A stretch of 64,000 bases of DNA from an uncultured Acidimicrobiales bacterium (GTDB lineage: Bacteria > Actinomycetota > Acidimicrobiia > Acidimicrobiales > Aldehydirespiratoraceae): NCBI GenBank assembly GCA_958296055.1, contig CATQHS010000001.1, forward strand, positions 2,762,277 through 2,826,276, given 5' to 3'. Shown here one piece after another: positions 7,952-17,532 of this stretch. Positions within the stretch are counted from its first letter, which is position 1. Every line of letters begins with the position of its first letter. Both the position numbers and the translations under genes were made by a program. The notes below the pieces were generated by a model. It made no database searches. It was not told where the DNA came from and saw only the letters and a list, made by a program, of their open reading frames with translations.

Positions 7952-9604
7952 CTAGTGGTGGACCAATACCGGTTCGCGAGGCGGGGCTGTTCGATATACC
8001 GCACCGTCCGACATCTCGACTACCAACTCCAAGTATTCGTACTGTGTCGCTATCTTCCTAAAGTCGCAACTTCCTCGGTATATTCCCTCGGAAGTCTTAT
8101 CGTTAGTCAATAAAACGATGTACTCTTCGCCTTCAACTTCTGCCCTTTTTTGGAACCATTGAGAGCAATTTGCTCCGAAATCATGGGGTAGATAGTGCAC
8201 TGGTGGTGGTATATCTGTCAAATGATATAGAACAGGTGATCTATTAGTATGCACTATGCTATCAGGAGGATTCACATTTAGGTAGTCAATTATCGGAGAA
8301 TTTGGCGTGTATCCAAAAATGGGAGGGTGATACTTGGATTCTAGAGCCGTAACTGTTGTCTTTATGTTCCATTGCACGGCGCGGTACGAATAAACTACAC
8401 AGCTAGAAATTATAAGGACAATGAGGGCAAATTTAACATATAGTCCATCCCTATCTCTGCTCGAATATTTGATAAATAGAACACTTCCTAGAACACTTCC
8501 GATAATTATGATTGGTACATATACAGGTGTAAGGTATCGGTAGTTAAGGTGAGTTGCCGCCTTCGGCACAGTTATGAGGAGGGAGATAGTGTATACGAGT
8601 ATGAACACAATGAAGGGAAGGATATGGAACAGGTTTGTGCTAGGTGACTTTTGACCTTCTTGGAATCGGATTGTTTGAAGTTTGTTATAAATAATTATCG
8701 ATATTACAAGTAGGAATAGTCCAGCCATCGTCCACAGGTAGTATCGTACCCAAGCGGGCGGTGGTACGCTTGCGTAAAGTGGAAGGTAGAACCATATATA
8801 CAACGCATCAATCATATCTCGTAGGGAACTATATAGAGACTGCCCTGTCGCCCAGTATCTGTCTCCTGTATACGACCCTGTAACCGAGCGATTGTAAATC
8901 AAGAGGCCTGCAAGCGGTAGTGAGGATATTATTCCATGGATAGTCGCATGTCGCAATCTCTTGATAAAGGGAACACTTTGATTGATTAGTAATAGGATAA
9001 CGGCGGTAATGATTACTGTGAAACCTACATGCCGGGTTATAGGAGCGAGAGCGGTAAAGAACACTGAGAGTGCAAAAGTTTTTCTGGTTCTTTTTTGCAT
9101 GAACGCGTTGATCTGCATTAGGGCAAGGAGCGTAAACAAGATAAAAGAGGTTTCACTTAAGGCTTGTGATGCAACATTATTGAGGGCATAGGAAGTTGTT
9201 ACTATCACTGTTGTTCCTACCACAAGTAATCTGGATTTTGTGTAGCGACTCAAGCAGTGTCCGGTCAGTAAAATGATTAACCCTAAGAATAGAATGTTCA
9301 AAATCCGGCTGGCCGAATAAATGTCGATGCCTAATGAGTGAATAAACGCTAAAAGCAATGGATAAAAAGGTGCATATAATACCAAATTTGACTGGCTGTA
9401 ATCACGAATCCCTTTCCCTTCGGCTATACTTTCAGCAGTAGATAAATAAGCCATAGCATCCCCTCCAACGATCAGACCATAGTTGGAGGAACGGATTAGA
9501 AGATGCGCGGCACCAAGGAAGGCCACAAAGGCAATAACCAATGACAAGGACCTGTCGGTTCGTGAATTGAACTCGCCGGATGTGACCGCGCGGCCTGCAT
9601 TCAT
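7952..9604 (-). CDS. GT-C fold (ArnT/PMT-like) integral membrane glycosyltransferase-like protein, copy 2
   Basis: About 550 residues and a paralogue of the gene at 5060-6733, with the same GGDAMAYLSTAESIAEGKG first-loop motif, about ten membrane segments and the same soluble tail (YLPHDFGANCSQWFQK). Both copies are full length with no internal stop, so both may be functional. Differences are concentrated in the middle loop after GSYTGDR and in the C-terminal tail, where copy 2 reads EYIVLLTNDKT and lacks a few residues. AT-rich like its partner and clearly foreign to the host composition. The 3' end abuts the dead IS481 element. Confidence 0.7.
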   Translation of the reverse strand: MNAGRAVTSGEFNSRTDRSLSLVIAFVAFLGAAHLLIRSSNYGLIVGGDAMAYLSTAESIAEGKGIRDYSQSNLVLYAPFYPLLLAFIHSLGIDIYSASRILNILFLGLIILLTGHCLSRYTKSRLLVVGTTVIVTTSYALNNVASQALSETSFILFTLLALMQINAFMQKRTRKTFALSVFFTALAPITRHVGFTVIITAVILLLINQSVPFIKRLRHATIHGIISSLPLAGLLIYNRSVTGSYTGDRYWATGQSLYSSLRDMIDALYIWFYLPLYASVPPPAWVRYYLWTMAGLFLLVISIIIYNKLQTIRFQEGQKSPSTNLFHILPFIVFILVYTISLLITVPKAATHLNYRYLTPVYVPIIIIGSVLGSVLFIKYSSRDRDGLYVKFALIVLIISSCVVYSYRAVQWNIKTTVTALESKYHPPIFGYTPNSPIIDYLNVNPPDSIVHTNRSPVLYHLTDIPPPVHYLPHDFGANCSQWFQKRAEVEGEEYIVLLTNDKTSEGIYRGSCDFRKIATQYEYLELVVEMSDGAVYRTAPPREPVLVHH

Positions 9605-9642
9605 CACAAGTCCCAGTCACGCCCCATCGGCATCGAGCCTAC
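7955..9642. repeat. Direct repeat, right copy (partner 5063-6772)
   Basis: Second copy of the AT-rich unit, same orientation as 5063-6772. Homology begins around GGTTCGCGAGGCGGGGC (7970) and fades after CCCATCGGCATCGAG (about 9625-9640), beyond the start of the gene. The unit moved as a block larger than the coding sequence. Confidence 0.85.
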
Positions 9643-9676
9643 GTCGTCGCGACCGTCTCGGCTAACGTTCGGCTTC

Positions 9677-10768
9677 GTGGCCTGGTGGTTGTGGGTGTTG
9701 GCGGTCTTGGTCGTCCCTGCTGGCGCTGGTCACCGCCCACGACCTCATCCAGAAGAAGCACGCGGTGTTGCGAAACTTCCCGATCATCGGGCATCTACGC
9801 TACCTGCTGGAATCCTTCGGCCCCGAGCTACGCCAGTACATCGTCAGCGACAACGACGAGGAGCGCGGCCCTTCAACCGCAACCGCCGCCGGTGGGTTTA
9901 CGCCACGGCCAAGAACGAGAACCCCTATTTCGGGTTCGGCTCCGACAACCGCCTCGATGTCGAGGGCTATTTGTTCTTCCGCCACGCCGGCTTCCCGACC
10001 GGCGCCGAGCCCGCCTCGGACCTGGCCTGCGCCAAGGTGATGGGCGCCTGGCGGAACCGGCCCGGCGCCTTCCGCCCCTCATCGATCGTCAACATCTCCG
10101 GGATGTCCTACGGGTCGCTGTCGGGTCCGGCCATCGAGGCTCTGAACCGGGGGTCGGCCCTGGCAAGCTGCCTTCACAACACCGGGGAGGGCGGCATCAG
10201 CTCGCACCACCGCTGCGGCGGGGATCTGGTGTTCCAGATCGGCACCGGCTACTTCGGCGCCGGGCCGCTCACCTTCACCGACCACGTGGCCCTGCCCTTC
10301 CAGGCCGGCTTCGCTGAGGTGTACCAGACTTTCGTAGCGGCCGGGCTGCACCGAGACGTCGTGTTCGCCGGGTCGGGCAAGCTCGGGTTCGCCCCCGAGG
10401 CCATGGCGGCCATGGTCATGGGCGTCGATCTGCTCAACGTCGGCCGGGAGGCCATGATGGCCGTCGGTTGCCTCCAGGCTCAGCGCTGCCACACCGGCCA
10501 CTGCCCTACTGGAGTGGCCACCCAGAGCCGGTGGCTGGCCCGGGGCCTGGATCCGAAGGACAAGTCGGTGCGGCTGGCCAACTACGTGGCCGGCCTGCGA
10601 GCCGAGCTGTCCCGGCTGGCTCAGGCCATGGGCTCGGCCCATCCGTCCCTGGTCGACCCGAGCGGGGTGGAAGTGAGGAGCGCCGACGGCCGGTTGGAGC
10701 CGCTGCTCAAGGCCGTGGGCTACGGGCCCGAGGCCTGGGACGCCCGCCGCCCCCGGGCGACTTTGTAG
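9677..10768 (+). pseudogene. FMN-binding glutamate synthase-family protein, frameshifted and internally deleted
   Basis: The family normally runs to about 500 residues. Here the N-terminal membrane segment MAWWLWVLAVLVV shifts frame near 9718. The conserved QKKHAVLRNFPIIGHLRYLL and FGPELRQYIVSDNDEE lie in another frame, then reading returns near 9866 to RPFNRNRRRWVYATAKNENP. Later the text jumps from VFQIGTGYFG straight to GAGPLTFTDHVALPF. This removes an estimated 140-150 codons that hold the FMN and substrate-binding barrel segments. The Fe-S-type end GCLQAQRCHTGHCPTGVATQ is intact. Two compensating frameshifts plus a large in-frame deletion make this a pseudogene at the edge of the decayed island. 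Confidence 0.85.
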
Positions 10769-10769
10769 C

Positions 10770-13745
10770 TCAGGCGCCGGACTCGGGTTCGGGGGCACCG
10801 CCGCCCGCGTTAGCCGGCGGGGCGAGTTGCTCGAGGATCTGCTCGATCAGGGCGTCGATCGAAGCCGAGGTCTCGGCCTGCTGCCCCTGGAGTTCTTGCA
10901 ACCGGGCGATGAGGTCGGCCACGTCGCCTGAGCCCTCACCGGCGCCCGGCAGTTCCGGCCCCGGCTCCGGCGAGGGCTCATCACCGGGGTCGGGGGCCTC
11001 TCCGGCGCCGCTGTCGGTCGAGGAGGCGAGGTCGGCGATGGGGGGCAGGATGATGTCGCTGAAGTCCTGGTTGGGATACAGCGCCTCCAGCGCCTCTTCG
11101 AAGGTGTCGGCCAGGGCGGTGCGGTCGCCCACGGCCACGATCACCCCGGCTAGCAGCGGGATCTGGGTGCCCTGGGCCCTTACGTACAGGGGGCGCACGT
11201 ACAGCATTGAATCGTCCACCGGCAGCAGCAAAAGGTCCCCGAAGTCGACCGAGGAGCCCTGGTCGTTGAGCAGGGTGAGCCGGGCGCTGATATCGGGGTT
11301 GGTGGAGATGTTCGAGGCCACGATGGCCGGGCCGGGGGCCAACAGGTTGGACATCTCGTAGGACACCAGCCTCGAGGACCCGTCCGGGCGGGTCTCGGCC
11401 ACCATGAAGGCGGTCAGCTCCTTGCGGCTGTCGTCGTCGGACACCGGCACGAAGGAGCGCAGCGTCACGTACGAGACTTCGTCCTCGCCCGGCAACTGGA
11501 TGAGCGAGTAGTAGGCCGACACCCGCCGCTCCCGGCTGGTGATGACCCCGCTCTCGTCCACCAGCGTCTCGGCGGTGCCTCCCGCGGCGACGCTGCTGCC
11601 CGGGTCCTGGGCCACCGCCCACTTCTCGGTGCCGATGATCAGCGCCTCCGGCTCCGTCACCTGGTAGGAGGCCCACATGTTGGTCTGCATAGTGAACAGG
11701 TCGTGCGGGTACCGGATGTGGTCGCGCAGCCCGGCCGGCATGGTCTCGAAGTCCTCGAAGAGGTCGGGGAAGGCGCCCCGCCAGGCCTCGATGATCGGGT
11801 CCCGCCCCGGCATCACGTACAGGGTCACGTCGCCGTCGTAGGAGTCGACCACGGCCTTGACCGAGTTGCGGATGTAGTTGGCCCCCGCCGCCTGCAGGTC
11901 GGCCCCGTCCTCCAGCCCCCTGGTGTCGGCCCTCTGGGAGTACGGGTAGCCGCCGGTGGTGGTGTAGGCGTCGACTATGTAGTGGATGCGGCTGTCGAAC
12001 ACCACCGGGTACACGTCGGAGTCCAACTCCAGGAACGGGATCACCGCAGACACCCGCTCCCGCACGTCTCGCATGTAGATGATGCTGGTCTCGTCGCCCA
12101 CGAAGTTGGAGATCAGCGGGTCGAGCTCGGCGAAGCGCAGCGCGAACGCGGCCCGCCGCAAGAACGAGCCCATGGCCACGCCGCCGTCTCCGTCGTACCG
12201 GAAGCTGACGTCTTGGCCGTTGCCGTCGACGTAGTCCACCTCGTCTCGGGTGGCGCCCACCAGCGCATAGCCCGAGATGTTCTCGCCCACGTAGATCTGG
12301 GGCTCGGCCAGCTCGATGCCCAGCCGGGGATCCACGTCCACGGGCAGGCCCGCGGTGACGAACTCGGGGCTGCCCCTCACGTCGGTGAGGTTGGCCTGGG
12401 CCATGGCCAGCCCGTAGCCGTGGGTGATGGCCACGTGCTGGCGCTCCCAGGAGCTCAGCTCGCTGAGGTTCAGCTCCCGGGCGGCCAGCACCACCTGGGT
12501 CAGCTCGCCGTCTATCTCGTAGCGGTCCACGTCGAGCACCTTCGAGAACTGGTAGAAGTCGCGTTCGCCCTGGTCCTTCTCGAACGTGTCGGTGAGGGTG
12601 GACGGGTCGAGGATCCGGGCGTTGCGGATGGTGGGCTCGGCGGCCCGGAGCTGGGCGGGGTCCAAGTTCTTGCGGTAGTTGAACTCCTCGAGGGCCACGT
12701 CTTCGCCCGGCGTCAGCGAGTAGGCGGACCTGGTGGCCTCGATGTTGCGGATCGTGTACTCGGCTTCCCGAGCCGTCTCGTTGGGATCAACCCGGAACCG
12801 CTGCACGAAGGCCGGGTACATGCCGCCTACCACGACGGCCACGAAGGCCCACAGCCCCACGGCCAGCACCGGCAGCACCCAGCCCCGGCGCCGGAGGTTC
12901 ACCACCAGCAGCACGACGGCGAACAACGAGATGAGCAGCAGCAGCCTCAGAGCCGGGAGCCGGGCGTTCACGTCGGTGTAGAGGGCGCCGTCGACCACGC
13001 CCGAACTCGACACGGTGAGCTCGTAGCGGGCCAGCCAGTAGTCGGCCGCCTTGATGAGGGCGAGCATGGCCAGGATGGCCGAGAGGTGCACCTTCACCTG
13101 CGGGGTGACCCGCTCCGCCCCCCGGACCGGGGTCTGGAAGCGGATGCCGCCGTTCACGTAATGGGCGGCGGCGACCAGGAAAAAGACGACGACGAAGGCG
13201 GCGAAGGCCCAGCCCACGACGAAGGACAGGAACGGGAGCTGGAAGGCGTAGAAGCCGATGTCGGTGTCGAACAGCGGGTCGGAGACGCCGAATTCCTTGC
13301 GGTTGATGAACAGCAGCCATTTCTCCCACTGGCTGGACACGCCGGCGGAGACCATGAAGGTGAACAGCAGCGACACGACGGTGCGCACCAGAAGGGTTCG
13401 GCCCCTCACCGCCGCGTGGTAGCGGCTCAGCATCTCCTCTTCGGGCCCGGGGGGCCTGGACCGCGGGGCCAGCCGGTCGGCGATCAGCAGGTTGACCCAC
13501 AACAGCGCGAATATGGCGGCGCCGAATATCAGGACCAGCGCGATCTTGGCCACCAGCACCCGCCCCCACACGTCGGTGCGTTCCAGCGAGTCGAACCACA
13601 GGTAGTCGGTGTAGAAGCGGGCGATGCCCCGCAGGGAGAAGGCCAGCACCACCAGCCCGGCGAACACGGCTATGGCGATGATCCGACCGCGGCGCCCGAA
13701 CCGGCTCCCTCCCCCTCGGGGCATGGCGGTGACCGGTCGCGCCAT
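10770..13745 (-). CDS. UPF0182 family large integral membrane protein
   Basis: About 991 residues. Seven or so membrane segments fill the first 330 residues, among them FYTDYLWFDSL, WEKWLLFINRKEFGVSDP and DIGFYAFQLPF, all hallmarks of UPF0182/COG1615. A long extracytoplasmic part follows (YTIRNIEATRSAY, SNFVGDETSIIYMRDV, YVMPGRDPIIEAW). The C-terminus is an acidic, proline-rich tail and a short helix. Function is unknown; the family is widespread in actinobacteria and cyanobacteria. I choose ATG 13745 because it overlaps the upstream stop as TGATG. The frame is open further to 13790. It ends 2 bp from the converging pseudogene. Confidence 0.93.
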   Translation of the reverse strand: MARPVTAMPRGGGSRFGRRGRIIAIAVFAGLVVLAFSLRGIARFYTDYLWFDSLERTDVWGRVLVAKIALVLIFGAAIFALLWVNLLIADRLAPRSRPPGPEEEMLSRYHAAVRGRTLLVRTVVSLLFTFMVSAGVSSQWEKWLLFINRKEFGVSDPLFDTDIGFYAFQLPFLSFVVGWAFAAFVVVFFLVAAAHYVNGGIRFQTPVRGAERVTPQVKVHLSAILAMLALIKAADYWLARYELTVSSSGVVDGALYTDVNARLPALRLLLLISLFAVVLLVVNLRRRGWVLPVLAVGLWAFVAVVVGGMYPAFVQRFRVDPNETAREAEYTIRNIEATRSAYSLTPGEDVALEEFNYRKNLDPAQLRAAEPTIRNARILDPSTLTDTFEKDQGERDFYQFSKVLDVDRYEIDGELTQVVLAARELNLSELSSWERQHVAITHGYGLAMAQANLTDVRGSPEFVTAGLPVDVDPRLGIELAEPQIYVGENISGYALVGATRDEVDYVDGNGQDVSFRYDGDGGVAMGSFLRRAAFALRFAELDPLISNFVGDETSIIYMRDVRERVSAVIPFLELDSDVYPVVFDSRIHYIVDAYTTTGGYPYSQRADTRGLEDGADLQAAGANYIRNSVKAVVDSYDGDVTLYVMPGRDPIIEAWRGAFPDLFEDFETMPAGLRDHIRYPHDLFTMQTNMWASYQVTEPEALIIGTEKWAVAQDPGSSVAAGGTAETLVDESGVITSRERRVSAYYSLIQLPGEDEVSYVTLRSFVPVSDDDSRKELTAFMVAETRPDGSSRLVSYEMSNLLAPGPAIVASNISTNPDISARLTLLNDQGSSVDFGDLLLLPVDDSMLYVRPLYVRAQGTQIPLLAGVIVAVGDRTALADTFEEALEALYPNQDFSDIILPPIADLASSTDSGAGEAPDPGDEPSPEPGPELPGAGEGSGDVADLIARLQELQGQQAETSASIDALIEQILEQLAPPANAGGGAPEPESGA

Positions 13746-15187
13746 CAGCCCGCGGCCGGGCTCCGGCCTCGGTCGGCGGCGGCCAGGCACTCTTCGGCGG
13801 CCAGGGGAGCCAGCCGGGTCCGGGACTCCCGGTAAACGGCCCGGGCGATCTCGCTCAGCTCGTCGGCGTCGTCGGTGCGGTTTAAGGCCTCCCGCAGCCG
13901 GTTCCGCATGGGCGCGACCAGGCTCTTCTCAATGGCGGCGACGGCCGCGCCCACGTCCAGCTCGTTCGTCTTCACGCCGATGTCGGAGGCATAGTCCTCG
14001 AGGCACCCCGGCGCCAAGTCGGCGAAGGCGGCGGCGGCCCCTTCGTCGGCCAGCAGCTCGGTCAGGGCCGGGGTCCCGACTCGCCGGAGGGCGTCGAGCA
14101 GCTCGCCCTGCTCGTCCACGACCCTCTGCTTGAGGGCCCGGGCGATCTCGCCCTCGGCGACCGACCGGGCCGCTGCGGACGGGCCGTCCCCCTCCGGCTC
14201 CGGCTCGTTTTGGGGCTCGTCTTGGCCGCCGCCGGTCGGGTCGTCGCCTTCGACCGGCGCCGAGCCGTTGCCGCGGTCGTCGCTGGTCGGTTGGGCGCGG
14301 TCGCTGCCGGTCGGTTCGGCGCGCGCCGGCGCGGCCTCGGCGGCGGGGGCCGACCGCAGCCGGGCGAAAATGTCGTTGACGCCGATCGGCTCGTCGTGGT
14401 CGAGACCGAAGGGATCTTCGGCCTCGGCGCTCGCCTCGTCTTCGGCCTCCACGTCGTATAAGACGGCGCCGCCGACGGCGTCTGACCGTTCGGATGTCTC
14501 AGCCTGCGGGCGGATCTCCGACAAGGCGCCCTCGATGTCGGCAACCTCGGCCTCCACCTGTTCCGGGGTCGGCTCGGGTCCGGTCAAGAGCAGACCGACC
14601 CGTTCCGCGGCGGCTTGGGCTTCGGGCACGGACTGAACCAGTCGCGCCGCCGAGTCGTCGATCTCCCGGCGGAGCGCAGCCAAAGACTCCAGCAGCCGGT
14701 CGCCCGCGGCCCGCAGTTGTTCCAGCTCGACTCGATAGGACTGGCGCTTGCGGACCAGATCGCCCAGGATCTGTTTGCGCACCGATCGGGCCTCGGCCAC
14801 GATGTTGCGGCCCTGGACCCGGCTCTCATCCACGATCTGGGCGCTGTCGGCCCGGGCCTGCTCGAGTATTCGCCTTCGTTCCTCCTCGGCCCGGGCGGCC
14901 CGCTCCTCGGCCGCCACCCGAGCGGCTTCGAGCACCCGCACCGTTTCCTGCCCCAACGCCTCGGCAACCCGCTCGGTCTCCAGTTCGGGCTGGGGGGCGG
15001 CCTCCAGTTCGTCGGCCAGCTCGTTGGCCCGGTTCCTCTGAGCGTCGACCCGGGCCCGCAACCGGCGGATCTCGGCGGCGGCCTGCCGTAGGACGGTGGC
15101 CACCGAGACCCGGTCGAAGCCGCGCCGCACCACCGGCAGGGTGGCGGCCTCCAGCCGGTTCAGGTCGAGTTGGTCGCCTCCGTTCAT
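13745..15187 (-). CDS. DivIVA-like coiled-coil protein
   Basis: 480 residues. The N-terminus DLNRLEAATLPVVRRGFDRVSVATVLRQAAAEIRRL resembles the short DivIVA membrane-binding domain. A long coiled coil (about 45-220), rich in Ala, Glu and Arg, follows and has the ILEQARADSAQIVDESR periodicity of DivIVA/Wag31-type proteins. The middle (about 240-340) is acidic and disordered, and the C-terminus is helical. ATG 15187 is chosen over upstream starts because the DivIVA-like motif begins right after it; residues before it read as Trp/Pro/Arg noise. Its stop overlaps the UPF0182 start, so the two are probably translated together. A polar growth or envelope scaffold is inferred. Confidence 0.75.
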   Translation of the reverse strand: MNGGDQLDLNRLEAATLPVVRRGFDRVSVATVLRQAAAEIRRLRARVDAQRNRANELADELEAAPQPELETERVAEALGQETVRVLEAARVAAEERAARAEEERRRILEQARADSAQIVDESRVQGRNIVAEARSVRKQILGDLVRKRQSYRVELEQLRAAGDRLLESLAALRREIDDSAARLVQSVPEAQAAAERVGLLLTGPEPTPEQVEAEVADIEGALSEIRPQAETSERSDAVGGAVLYDVEAEDEASAEAEDPFGLDHDEPIGVNDIFARLRSAPAAEAAPARAEPTGSDRAQPTSDDRGNGSAPVEGDDPTGGGQDEPQNEPEPEGDGPSAAARSVAEGEIARALKQRVVDEQGELLDALRRVGTPALTELLADEGAAAAFADLAPGCLEDYASDIGVKTNELDVGAAVAAIEKSLVAPMRNRLREALNRTDDADELSEIARAVYRESRTRLAPLAAEECLAAADRGRSPAAG

Positions 15188-15206
15188 TGAGCCCAATGCT
15201 ACCCGG

Positions 15207-16343
15207 TCACGGCGACAGCCCCGGTTCGACTGCATCTCCGCCGTAGGCGACCAGGGCGGCCAGGGCCTCGGCCAGCGACGCCACCCCCACCACCGCCGTG
15301 TCACCGGCGCCTGCCACCGCCTCGGGTACGGACCAGGACGGGACTATGAACAGGTCGGCGCCGGCCCGGTTGGCCGCCGCCGCCTTCTGGAGGATCCCGC
15401 CCACCGAGCCCACCGAGCCGTCGACGGCGATGGTGCCCGTCACCGCCACCGTGCCGCCGCCGGTGAGTTCGCCGGGAGTCAGGGCGTCGATTATGGCCAG
15501 GGTGAAGGCGAGACCGGCCGAGGGTCCGCTGAACGCACCCGACTCGATGTCGACGTCGAAGGGGAGCGGCCTGCGAACCAGGCGTTCCCTCACCCCGCGT
15601 ATGCCTATGAAGCCGCCGTCGCCGTCGGGGTGGGCGCCCAGGGTGATGGGCACGTCGCGCCGCTGGGCCGTTCCGTCCACCTCGACGGTGAGGATGGCGG
15701 CGGTGCCGGGCTCGCGACCGGCCAGCAGATCCTGCAGCGAGTTCAGGGAGGTGATGGGGATGCCGTCCACCGCCACTATCACCCAGCCGGAGTCGAGCGT
15801 CCCGTCGGCGGGCGCCCCCTCGACGGTGGAGTCGAAGCTCAGGCCGGTGGCGTCGAACATTTCGATCCCCAGGTGGTCGAGGGCCACCAGCACCGCGGTG
15901 TCGACCGACGCGGCCATGAGGTCGAGGTTGTACTCCCGCTGCTCCTTGGAGGTGCGATCCCCGAAGACGGACTCCCGGGTGTGCAGCTCGATGCCCTCGC
16001 TCAGCCACGACTGGACCCACTCGGCGACGGTGAGCTCGTCGTCGATAGACACGGTGGTGAACAGGATCGTGCCCGCCGGCTCGAAGAACTCGAGCCCGGA
16101 GATCTTCAACCGGTCGATGGTGGTGTTGGCGCCCCCGGGCTTGAAGGCCACCGCCCCGTCGTCGACGATCATGTGTCCCGGTATCGCTCGGCCCACCCAT
16201 TGGGCCGGCACCAATAGAACCGCGGCGACGGCCGTCGCCGCCGCGGCCAGCGACCACAGCACCGGGTACAGGCGGCGCCGACGGCGCCACCTAGACGGCG
16301 GGGGGGCCGGTAGCGTGTCGGCTGTCGTGTCGGGTTCGCTCAT
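15207..16343 (-). CDS. YlbL-type PDZ and Lon-protease domain membrane protein
   Basis: 378 residues. An N-terminal transmembrane anchor (about 25-50) is followed by an extracytoplasmic region and a PDZ domain (about 155-240, GWVIVAVDGIPITSLNSLQDLL). A Lon-type S16 peptidase domain (about 245-365) carries the catalytic Ser in GAFSGPSAGLAF and the Lys in GGILQKAAAANR. This is the usual YlbL/VII-type secreted Lon-like architecture of Firmicutes and Actinobacteria. It lies upstream of the DivIVA-like and UPF0182 genes in the same direction with a 19-nt gap. Substrates are unknown. Confidence 0.88.
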   Translation of the reverse strand: MSEPDTTADTLPAPPPSRWRRRRRLYPVLWSLAAAATAVAAVLLVPAQWVGRAIPGHMIVDDGAVAFKPGGANTTIDRLKISGLEFFEPAGTILFTTVSIDDELTVAEWVQSWLSEGIELHTRESVFGDRTSKEQREYNLDLMAASVDTAVLVALDHLGIEMFDATGLSFDSTVEGAPADGTLDSGWVIVAVDGIPITSLNSLQDLLAGREPGTAAILTVEVDGTAQRRDVPITLGAHPDGDGGFIGIRGVRERLVRRPLPFDVDIESGAFSGPSAGLAFTLAIIDALTPGELTGGGTVAVTGTIAVDGSVGSVGGILQKAAAANRAGADLFIVPSWSVPEAVAGAGDTAVVGVASLAEALAALVAYGGDAVEPGLSP

Positions 16344-16379
16344 CGCCTTCGAGGCATTCGAGATCGCGCTCCGGTCGCC

Positions 16380-16727
16380 GTGGACCCTTTAGCCTGCCAC
16401 GACCCCGATGCCGATCGGCGCCTCCCGCCCGAGCCGCCGCCACCGCCCGAGACCCCTTCCGAGCGCCGCCCTCCGCCGGCGGGGACGCGGTCGACCCAGG
16501 CGGTTCGCCGGTTCGGCGTGATCAATGTTTTGAGGTTTTTCGGCTTGGCCCGGCGAGGCGTTCCCCGCCCGGTAGTCGGCCCCAAGGCCTTCGTGCGCTG
16601 GTGGCAGCGCCTGGGGGCCGCGGCGGTGCTGACAGCGATCGTCGCTGGCTTGGGCATAGCCTTGGCCGCCGTCGTCGGGGTGGTCGTTCTGGGGGCCGGG
16701 TTCCTGCTCGAGCAGGCCATCAGCTAA
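16380..16727 (+). CDS. Small proline-rich membrane protein of unknown function
   Basis: 115 residues from a GTG start. The first 45 residues are a proline/arginine-rich soluble segment (PPEPPPPPETPSERRPPP). A short helix (VINVLRFFGLARRG) and one strong transmembrane segment near residues 82-108 (AAVLTAIVAGLGIALAAVVG) follow. I recognise no family. It is divergent from the YlbL-like gene with only 36 bp between the starts, so both promoters must be compact or the mRNAs leaderless. Coding is supported by the membrane segment and continuous frame, not by homology. Confidence 0.5.
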   Translation: MDPLACHDPDADRRLPPEPPPPPETPSERRPPPAGTRSTQAVRRFGVINVLRFFGLARRGVPRPVVGPKAFVRWWQRLGAAAVLTAIVAGLGIALAAVVGVVVLGAGFLLEQAIS

Positions 16728-16740
16728 GGCCCGGTGGGCG

Positions 16741-17532
16741 ATGCCGGGCATGAGCCCGAGTTCGGGCTCGACCGTCTCCGGGGGCTCGGATGGTGGTGAC
16801 GCATTCGAGATCCACCCCGAACAGCGCCGACCGGATCCGATCCGGCGCCGACGGGTCGCGGCCATGGCCGGACATCGGGGCGATGACGCCGTGGCCCGCT
16901 CCTATCGGGACGACCCCGACCCCAAAGTGCGGGAGGCGGCCCTGAGGGCCCTGGACCAGACCGGATCGGCGGGGCGGGACGAGCTGGAGCGGGCCTTGGC
17001 CGACGAGCATCCCGCCGTGCGCATGGCCGCCTTGGAGTTGGCCGCGGGCCGCCCCGAAGTGCCCGCCGGCTCGGTGGCGGCCGGGCTGGAGGACCCAGAC
17101 CCCCGAGTGGTCGAGATTGCGGCCTGGGCTTGCGGCGAGTTCGGCTTCGACCCGGACGGCGCCGACCTCTCCGGCGTGATCTCGGCGCTGTCCTCTGTGG
17201 CCGCCGACCACGACGACGCCCTGTGCCGCGAGTCGGCGGTGGCCGCTCTCGGCTCGCTGGCCCATCCGTCGGGCCTGCCCGCCATCCTGGCCGGCCTCGA
17301 CGACAAGCCGGCGGTGCGGCGCCGGGCGGTGATCGCCCTGGCTCCCTTCGACGGACTCGAAGTCGACGCCGCCTTGGATCGGGCCCGCTCCGACCGCGAC
17401 CGCCAAGTGCGCGAGGCCGCCGAAGAGCTGCTGGGCCTCGGCCCGGCGCCGGGCAGTCGTGCTCTGGCCGCCGGGCGTTCCGGCCCGGCTCAGGGCCGCT
17501 GGCCCATGAACATGGCCCGCACCGAATCGTAG
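16741..17532 (+). CDS. HEAT-repeat protein
   Basis: 263 residues. Four to five HEAT/PBS-lyase-type repeats run from about residue 45 to 235, each with the pattern D-x-x-V-R-x-A-A-(L/V)-x-A-L (DPKVREAALRALDQ, HPAVRMAALELAAG, DPRVVEIAAWACGE, KPAVRRRAVIALAP, DRQVREAAEELLG). Such right-handed solenoids mediate protein contacts, and no enzymatic domain is present. The start is uncertain: the first 40 residues look disordered. The 3' end runs 43 bp into the converging mreB, so both genes share coding DNA at their ends. Confidence 0.75.
   Translation: MPGMSPSSGSTVSGGSDGGDAFEIHPEQRRPDPIRRRRVAAMAGHRGDDAVARSYRDDPDPKVREAALRALDQTGSAGRDELERALADEHPAVRMAALELAAGRPEVPAGSVAAGLEDPDPRVVEIAAWACGEFGFDPDGADLSGVISALSSVAADHDDALCRESAVAALGSLAHPSGLPAILAGLDDKPAVRRRAVIALAPFDGLEVDAALDRARSDRDRQVREAAEELLGLGPAPGSRALAAGRSGPAQGRWPMNMARTES

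Noticed and set aside
11703-13835. Antisense open frame of about 700 codons opposite the UPF0182 gene
   Set aside because: Composition (Val, His, Gln, Gly runs) is that of a codon shadow, and the opposite strand encodes a clear membrane protein family.
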